This document shows, in pieces, positions 59,437 through 64,000 of a stretch of DNA of 64,000 nt. This stretch comes from Bacillota bacterium (GTDB lineage: Bacteria > Bacillota > Clostridia > Christensenellales > CAG-138). Numbering within the stretch: position 1 is the first letter of the stretch; every line of letters starts with the position of its first letter. The translations under genes were made by a program, and so were the position numbers. The notes beneath the pieces were generated by a model, which saw only the letters and a list, made by a program, of their open reading frames with translations, ran no database searches and was not told the origin of the DNA. Location of the stretch: NCBI GenBank assembly GCA_023400985.1, contig JAEXEN010000037.1, forward strand, positions 1 through 64,000, read 5' to 3'.

Positions 59437-61755
59437 TCAACCGCATTTGGAATATCCGCATCCTCTGCAAATCACACAGCCGCCCTCATGTTCCATCTCG
59501 CTCCCACACTCGGGGCACGGCACGCCCGCGGTTTTTTCGGGATCGGGCTCCGCATGGCCGTTAAGCGGAACGTCGTTGAACTCGTTCTCCTCGGCAGGTA
59601 CGAGTTCGTGCTTTTCGGAGGAACCGTTTTTCTGTTTTTCCTCCTCGGCTTTCATTTTGGCGACCTTTTCGAGCACCCTGCCGATAGCGTCCGGGCAGGA
59701 AAGCACCTTGATATTCTTGTTTGTGGCGCGCTGGCGGAGCGTAGAATGGCAGCGGATGCCCTTTAGTTGCTCGATGACAGCCTCCACATCCATACCGGAG
59801 CGGAGCGCGGTGGAGATGAGCCGGCTCGTTGCCTCGCTCTGGCTCGGGCAGCCGCCCGCGCGGCCGAGGTTTGCAAACACCTCGCAGATGCCTTCGTCGT
59901 CGTAATTGACGGTGATGTAGAGATTGCCGCAGCCGATCACCACCTTTTCGGTGATGCCGCGCGTCACCTCCGGGCGCGGGCGCGGCGTGATGTGCGCGTG
60001 GGCGATGGTCTTGATGTCTTTCTTCTTTTCGGGCTCCTCTTTTTTGACGCCGAGGTTCAGCACCTGCCCCGTACGGCTGCCGTCGCGATAGATGGTAACG
60101 CCCTTGCATTTAAGCTTATAGGCGAGCACGAACGCCTCGGAAACATCCTCGCGGGTAGCGTCGTGTTTGAAGTTGACGGTTTTCGAGACGGCGTTATCCG
60201 TATGGTTCTGGAACGCCGCTTGTATGTTGATGTGATCCGCAGGCGCAATGTCATGCGCGGTCACGAACACACGCTTGATATGCTCGGGCACCTCTTCTAT
60301 ATCGTGAAGCGTACCCTTCTTAGCGATGCGACGCATGAGCTCATCCGAATAGAATCCCTCGCGCTTGGCGACTTCCACAAAATACGGGTCCACCTGCGGA
60401 AGTTCGTCGTTATCCATGACGTTGCGGAAAAACGCCAGCGCAAACAGCGGCTCTACGCCGCTAGAGGCGTTGCAGATGATGGAGATGGTGCCCGTTGGGG
60501 CGATGGTGGTTCGGGTGGCGTTACGAAGCGGCTTTTTACTGCCCGCAAGCGTACTCTTTTCGTACAGAGGGAACGCGCCGCGCATTTTCGCGAGCGCCGC
60601 GCTCGCGCGGTCGGCGCGGGCCTGTATAAAGCCCATGAGCTTTTCGGCGAGCTCCACGCCTTCCTTGGAGTTGTAGGGAACGCCAAGGCGGTACAATATG
60701 TCCGCAAACGCCATCACGCCGAGGCCGATCTTGCGGGTGGAACGCGTCATTTCGGCTATTTCGTCAAGAGGGTACTTATTGACGTCGATCACGTTGTCCA
60801 AAAAATGAACGGCAGTATCGATGACGCTGCCCAGCCGCTCATAGTCGATCTCGTAGCCCGAAGGGGTCTTACGGAGCATTTTTATGAGGTTGATAGAGCC
60901 GAGATTGCAGCTTTCATACGGCAAAAGCGGCTGTTCCCCGCATGGATTGGTGGATTCGATCTCGCCGACGGAGGGTACGACGTTATCGCGGTTCATCCTG
61001 TCGAGGAACACGATGCCCGGCTCGCCGTTTTGCCACGCCATATCCACAATGAGATCGAATATCTCCCGCGCGCGCTTCTTCTCCACGGGCTTCTTTGTGC
61101 GCGGGTCGATAATGTCGTATTCCTCGTCCGCCTCCACCGCTTGCATAAACGCTTCGGTGAGGCCGACGCTGATATTGAAATTGGTGATCTCCGTAAGGTC
61201 GCTTTTGCACCGAATGAATTCTGCTATGTCCGGATGGTCCACGCGGAGGATGCCCATGTTCGCGCCGCGGCGCGTGCCCCCCTGCTTCACCGCCTCGGTG
61301 GCGGCGTTGAACACCTTCATGAAGCTCACGGGACCGGAGGCCACACCGCCCGTGGAGCGAACCATAGAGCCCGCCGGGCGCAGCCGCGAAAACGAAAAGC
61401 CCGTGCCGCCGCCGCTTTGATGGATGAGCGCGGCGTTTTTCACCGCGTCGAAAATAGCGGTCATGGAATCCTCCACAGGAAGCACGAAGCAGGCGGAAAG
61501 CTGTCCCATGGATTTTCCGGCGTTCATGAGCGTGGGCGAATTGGGCATGAATGCAAGGTCGCTCATCAAATCGAAAAACGCGTCGGACGTTTTTTTCACA
61601 TCCGCATCTTTATCGTAAAGCCTGTCCGCCTCGGCCACAGCGTCCGCAACGCGCCGGAACATCCCTTCCGGCGTCTCAATCAGCTCTCCTCTTTCATTTT
61701 TCGTCAGATACCTACGTTCGAGAACCGTCAAAGCGTTTTTCCCCAAGGTTTCCAT
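59437..61755 (-). CDS. nrdJ: adenosylcobalamin-dependent ribonucleotide reductase (class II)
   Basis: Makes deoxyribonucleotides with an adenosylcobalamin-generated thiyl radical, independent of oxygen. 772 residues from ATG 61755 (AGGAGA site). Visible features: TLMNAGKSMGQLSACFVLPV, HQSGGGTGFSFSRLRP, the catalytic ESTNPCGEQPLLPYESCNLG segment, and ATRTTIAPTGTISII. A C-terminal zinc ribbon has CPECG, CVICRGCGYSKCG. Preceded by a promoter and two NrdR-type boxes. No cobalamin riboswitch seen. Confidence 0.95.
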   Translation of the reverse strand: METLGKNALTVLERRYLTKNERGELIETPEGMFRRVADAVAEADRLYDKDADVKKTSDAFFDLMSDLAFMPNSPTLMNAGKSMGQLSACFVLPVEDSMTAIFDAVKNAALIHQSGGGTGFSFSRLRPAGSMVRSTGGVASGPVSFMKVFNAATEAVKQGGTRRGANMGILRVDHPDIAEFIRCKSDLTEITNFNISVGLTEAFMQAVEADEEYDIIDPRTKKPVEKKRAREIFDLIVDMAWQNGEPGIVFLDRMNRDNVVPSVGEIESTNPCGEQPLLPYESCNLGSINLIKMLRKTPSGYEIDYERLGSVIDTAVHFLDNVIDVNKYPLDEIAEMTRSTRKIGLGVMAFADILYRLGVPYNSKEGVELAEKLMGFIQARADRASAALAKMRGAFPLYEKSTLAGSKKPLRNATRTTIAPTGTISIICNASSGVEPLFALAFFRNVMDNDELPQVDPYFVEVAKREGFYSDELMRRIAKKGTLHDIEEVPEHIKRVFVTAHDIAPADHINIQAAFQNHTDNAVSKTVNFKHDATREDVSEAFVLAYKLKCKGVTIYRDGSRTGQVLNLGVKKEEPEKKKDIKTIAHAHITPRPRPEVTRGITEKVVIGCGNLYITVNYDDEGICEVFANLGRAGGCPSQSEATSRLISTALRSGMDVEAVIEQLKGIRCHSTLRQRATNKNIKVLSCPDAIGRVLEKVAKMKAEEEKQKNGSSEKHELVPAEENEFNDVPLNGHAEPDPEKTAGVPCPECGSEMEHEGGCVICRGCGYSKCG

Positions 61756-61766
61756 ATGGCTTCTCC

Positions 61767-61782
61767 TGTCAATATTTGGTAG
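61767..61782 (-). promoter_or_regulatory. NrdR-type box 2
   Basis: Minus strand CTACCAAATATTGACA matches the NrdR core (C.A.AT.T.G). Its position is exactly 32 bases from box 1. Confidence 0.5.
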
Positions 61783-61798
61783 TTTTTGTTTGTTCGAT

Positions 61799-61814
61799 GT
61801 ACTAGATATTGTAT
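61799..61814 (-). promoter_or_regulatory. NrdR-type box 1
   Basis: Minus strand ATACAATATCTAGTAC matches the NrdR core (CwAtATxTwG) and overlaps the -10 of the nrdJ promoter. Confidence 0.55.
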
Positions 61815-61836
61815 CACTTGTGCATTGGGGATACAA
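61808..61836 (-). promoter_or_regulatory. nrdJ promoter
   Basis: Minus strand TTGTAT (61831-61836), 17-base spacer, TACAAT (61808-61813), about 53 bases before the ATG. Confidence 0.65.
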
Positions 61837-61912
61837 GATGAATGTTTCAGAAAAAGGAAGATATTTATTTACGAGCAAGAATAGGAACTGATTTTAAATT
61901 ATTGGTGCGCTT

Positions 61913-61941
61913 AAAACGCGGCAGGTTTCCCCGCCGCGTTT
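61913..61941 (-). terminator. nitroreductase terminator
   Basis: AAACGCGGC (61914-61922) pairs with GCCGCGTTT (61933-61941) around a 10-base loop. On the minus strand TTTT follows. It isolates the nitroreductase from nrdJ. Confidence 0.7.
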
Positions 61942-61962
61942 ATATATTCCGATTTTCTAATT

Positions 61963-62703
61963 TTACAGCGTGCCGACGGCGGCGGCATACACGATAAATT
62001 CCCCCTCGCCGTCCAGAGAGAAAAACGCGTCGGCGGCGGTTTGGTCGTAGGAAGCGATAGCGCACATGCCGAGGCCCGCCGCCTCGCAGCTCAAATAGAG
62101 GTTCTGCGCGGCATGGCCGGCATCGATAAGCACGAGCTTCGCGGCAGACGCCGTATAGCGCCATTCCGTGCGGTAAGGGTTGGCTGCAAAAAAGAAGGTG
62201 ACGGCCGCGGCGAGCGTAAAGCTCTGGTTGTTGAGCACGGGAAGCGCCTGCTTTTCCACATCCTCGACCGGCCGAAGAAGCTCGAGTTCATGCGTCTTCG
62301 CCAAGTAGTGGTAAAGCCCTTTTTCGAGACCTTCTACGTTTCGTACGGCCAGATATACTTCGAACGGATGCCGCGCCCCGCCGGACGGTACGGTGCGGAA
62401 TGTCAGGTTGTTTTTGACGGCCTTTACGCCCTGCGCACTCCAAAGTAAAAGCGAAAGCGCGCCGAGCGAAAGCGGCGCATCCGCATAGGCGCGGCGGCTG
62501 ACACGCGCGTTGAGAAGCGAAAGATAATCGCCGTTTTTGACGACGGCTTCAAAATTCCGCGCAAGCGCCACGCGCTTGCCGCCGCCTACCTTGAAGGGCG
62601 CCGGCTGAGGTACCCCCTTAAGCTGATCGCTTTCCGGGCCAGGTTTCCTGAAAACGCTTTTCATAGAAGCGCGGTTGTGCTCGATAACATCTTTTTGTTC
62701 CAT
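61963..62703 (-). CDS. SagB-type nitroreductase family oxidoreductase
   Basis: 246 residues, FMN-dependent fold of the SagB/ThcOx group: SRRAYADAPLSLGALSLLLWSAQGV, the RTVPSGGARHPFEVYLAV segment and a C-terminal DAGHAAQNLYLSCEAAGLGMCAI. In azol(in)e peptide clusters SagB oxidises azolines, but no SagC/D or precursor peptide is nearby, so a general reductase role is more likely. Its upstream neighbour mntP ends 49 bases away. Confidence 0.88.
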   Translation of the reverse strand: MEQKDVIEHNRASMKSVFRKPGPESDQLKGVPQPAPFKVGGGKRVALARNFEAVVKNGDYLSLLNARVSRRAYADAPLSLGALSLLLWSAQGVKAVKNNLTFRTVPSGGARHPFEVYLAVRNVEGLEKGLYHYLAKTHELELLRPVEDVEKQALPVLNNQSFTLAAAVTFFFAANPYRTEWRYTASAAKLVLIDAGHAAQNLYLSCEAAGLGMCAIASYDQTAADAFFSLDGEGEFIVYAAAVGTL

Positions 62704-62752
62704 CTCGATCCCTCCCGAAGCGCTTTTCTATACTATATCCCGAAGCGTGCGC

Positions 62753-63319
62753 TTATGCAAATACGCCCAGATGCTCCAAAAGTATCTTGAGCCCGATCAG
62801 AATGAGCACGACGCCGCCCAAAATATCCGCTTTGTCCGCAAGGCCGGAACCGAAGCGGTTGCCGACGGCGACACCCGTGAAGGAAATGCCGAACGTGACC
62901 GTGCCGATAAGGAGCACCGTGGGCAAAATGTCGGTGTTCAAAAATGCGAACGTAATGCCCGCAGCGAGCGCGTCAATGCTGGTGGCTATGGCGAGCACGA
63001 ACACGCGCCTAACGGAAAACGGGTGACAGGCTTCGCATTCCCCGTCCTTTTTGAGGCCGTCAACCATCATCTTGCCGCCGAGAAAACTCAACAGCGCAAA
63101 CGCGATCCAATGGTCGAACTCTGTGATATACGCCGCGAACTGCCTGCCCAATGCCCAGCCGATGAAGGGCATGAGCGCCTGAAAGCCGCCGAAGAACAGC
63201 GCGATCACCGCAGTGTGCTTAAGGCTCAATTTTTTCATGCAAAGCCCTTGGCACAGCGCCGCGGCAAACGCATCCATCGAAAGCCCCACGGCGAGGATAA
63301 CGATCTCAAAAAGGCCCAA
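62753..63319 (-). CDS. mntP: manganese efflux pump MntP
   Basis: Exports Mn2+. 188 residues from TTG 63319, which follows GGAGGGG at 6 bases and gives the family beginning MGLFEIVILAVGLSMDAFA. The frame upstream crosses the riboswitch and is rejected. Six TM helices, with the paired acidic motifs SMDAFAAAL (helix 1) and SIDALAAG (helix 4). A Cys/His-containing loop (GECEACH) lies between helices 3 and 4. Controlled by the Mn riboswitch at 63369-63495. Confidence 0.95.
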   Translation of the reverse strand: MGLFEIVILAVGLSMDAFAAALCQGLCMKKLSLKHTAVIALFFGGFQALMPFIGWALGRQFAAYITEFDHWIAFALLSFLGGKMMVDGLKKDGECEACHPFSVRRVFVLAIATSIDALAAGITFAFLNTDILPTVLLIGTVTFGISFTGVAVGNRFGSGLADKADILGGVVLILIGLKILLEHLGVFA

Positions 63320-63335
63320 AAGAAAACCCCTCCGA

Positions 63336-63362
63336 CAAAAAAATCGGGCGCAAGCGTCCGAT
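63336..63362 (-). terminator. riboswitch expression-platform terminator
   Basis: ATCGGGCGC (63343-63351) pairs with GCGTCCGAT (63354-63362), one mismatch, then a run of T on the minus strand ending at the mntP ribosome site. Mn binding to the aptamer should prevent this hairpin (known behaviour of the class). Confidence 0.75.
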
Positions 63363-63368
63363 ATGCGG

Positions 63369-63495
63369 CAAAAGCTATTCCCCCATATACGGCGCACGCC
63401 GTACATGGGTCTTGTTATTTCATGCAAGCCAGGTTTTCACCAGCATGTTGACTTGCACCGCGAAAACGCGGCAACTACTCCCCCATGAACTTCGT
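63369..63495 (-). ncRNA. yybP-ykoY manganese riboswitch
   Basis: The minus strand contains the class's conserved pieces in order: GGGGGAGTAG, then GTCAACATGCTGG, TGGCTTGCATGAA and a closing segment AGACC...GGGGGAATAGC. The location is immediately upstream of mntP. The class senses Mn2+ and turns on Mn exporters. Identified by motif recall, not by a covariance search. Confidence 0.88.
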
Positions 63496-63581
63496 TATTA
63501 TAAGCGTAAATATATAAAAAGTCAATGGCGGAGGGAAGATTCCGTCAAACGGCGTAACAAAATTTAGACTTGATCGGAAAC

Positions 63582-64000
63582 TCAAACGCTATTCTTGCGC
63601 ATTTGTCCATTTTCAAATATATCGGCCACGAGGCTTTCCGTGGTTAACGCAGAAGAAGCAACGGATACCGCATTTTGTAAGGCACTGATAGAAACAGTCG
63701 CAGGATCTAATATTCCTTGCTCGATCATATTGCACATGCATTGACGGACCGCGTCAAACCCCCAGTCAGGGTCGTTTTTTGCAAGGACGCGTTTGAGCAC
63801 CATCTCTCCTTCAAGTCCTGCATTTTCAGCAATCTGTTTGAGCGGCGCGCTAAGTGCTTTTTCGACAAGCTGCGCACCGAAGCGTTCCTCGCCTTCAAGG
63901 TTCTCCGCAGCCCATACCTTAAGTTCGCGCGAGGCTGTAAGATATGCGCAGCAGCCTCCTGCAACAATACCTTTCCGTGCGGCGGCACGCGTCGCGCTCA
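63582..64000 (-). CDS. GroEL-like chaperonin, C-terminal part (runs off the window)
   Basis: The last 138 residues are visible in one frame, with the start beyond 64000. Chaperonin landmarks: SATRAAARKGIVAGG, LEGEERFGAQLVEKALSAPLKQIAENAGLEG, GFDAV...MIEQGILDPATV, and SALQNAVSVASSALTTESLVAD. It departs from canonical GroEL: GGGV reads GGCC, and the end (FENGQMRKNSV) lacks the Gly-Gly-Met tail. It is probably a second, diverged chaperonin and not the main groEL. No groES is visible in the window. Confidence 0.88.
   Translation of the reverse strand, partial: SATRAAARKGIVAGGCCAYLTASRELKVWAAENLEGEERFGAQLVEKALSAPLKQIAENAGLEGEMVLKRVLAKNDPDWGFDAVRQCMCNMIEQGILDPATVSISALQNAVSVASSALTTESLVADIFENGQMRKNSV

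Noticed and set aside
59767..61782. 671-residue open frame on the plus strand opposite nrdJ
   Set aside because: Antisense shadow of a high-G+C gene. Composition is Arg/His/Val-rich with no motifs, and nrdJ on the other strand is certain.
61756..61912. Cobalamin riboswitch upstream of nrdJ
   Set aside because: No B12-box-like sequence is present and the leader is too short. NrdR-type boxes explain the region better.
1..64000. CRISPR arrays, insertion sequences, prophage, integrase or attachment sites, tRNA genes
   Set aside because: No regular direct-repeat array, transposase or integrase reading frame, or tRNA-like cloverleaf was recognised on either strand.

Overview
The window looks like chromosome from an endospore-forming member of the Clostridia (Bacillota), fairly G+C-rich for that class. 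Support comes from the sporulation genes (spoIIAA-spoIIAB-sigF, ylbJ, yunB, two CotF-like coat proteins), firmicute gene order (rnc-smc-ftsY, plsX-acpP, yceD-rpmF, rsmD-coaD, cdaA-cdaR), many TTG/GTG starts behind strong AGGAGG-type ribosome sites, and typical sigma-A promoters. Acetate formation (pta-ackA), a B12-dependent ribonucleotide reductase and ThyX suit an anaerobe. I saw no phage, insertion sequence, CRISPR array or complete tRNA/rRNA gene. The window is mostly core genome, and the novelty lies in intergenic elements, small genes and a few unusual domain combinations.

Left part (1-8.8 kb): a strong promoter reads leftwards off the window into a leader resembling those of rRNA operons. 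Then come murI and a five-gene minus-strand operon (response regulator, sensor kinase, two GerMN-domain lipoproteins, mnmA). A D-Ala-D-Ala carboxypeptidase (dacF-like) diverges from that operon.

8.8-27.9 kb: long minus-strand housekeeping blocks. These are pta-ackA-yceD-rpmF, plsX-acpP, rnc-smc-ftsY, rsmD-coaD-coiled-coil protein, acpS-nnrD-amidohydrolase, and recX-birA-P1 peptidase. The plus-strand pair tmcAL-ylbJ sits between them. This is a rearranged version of the Bacillus ylb region (rsmD, coaD, ylbJ, ylbM, ylbN, rpmF).

28-46.3 kb: coat proteins, a Cys-rich small protein, a DUF3298-type lipoprotein, thiI with its cysteine desulfurase, clpC, an amidase/lipoprotein pair and an HtrA protease. 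Next is a minus-strand operon (FAD oxidoreductase, thyX, a repeat lipoprotein, a PQQ-type beta-propeller, and a 30-residue membrane peptide), then cdaA-cdaR. Two convergent intergenic regions (28.6 and 38.6 kb) hold copies of one structured palindromic repeat.

46.3-64 kb: a small gene broken by one in-frame stop, a DUF3006 protein, a PBP1A/UDG/cell-wall-protein operon, yunB, a MarR-PPOX pair, the spoIIA operon, corA, an EF-G-like GTPase, nrdJ with a pair of NrdR-type boxes, a nitroreductase, mntP under a yybP-ykoY (manganese) riboswitch, and the 3' end of a GroEL-like gene running off the right edge.

The recurring theme is envelope building and remodelling: MurI, DacF, PBP1A, an amidase, two paralogous proteins with a YkuD-like catalytic motif, GerMN lipoproteins, HtrA and c-di-AMP synthesis, alongside sporulation and tRNA-modification genes (mnmA, thiI, tmcAL).
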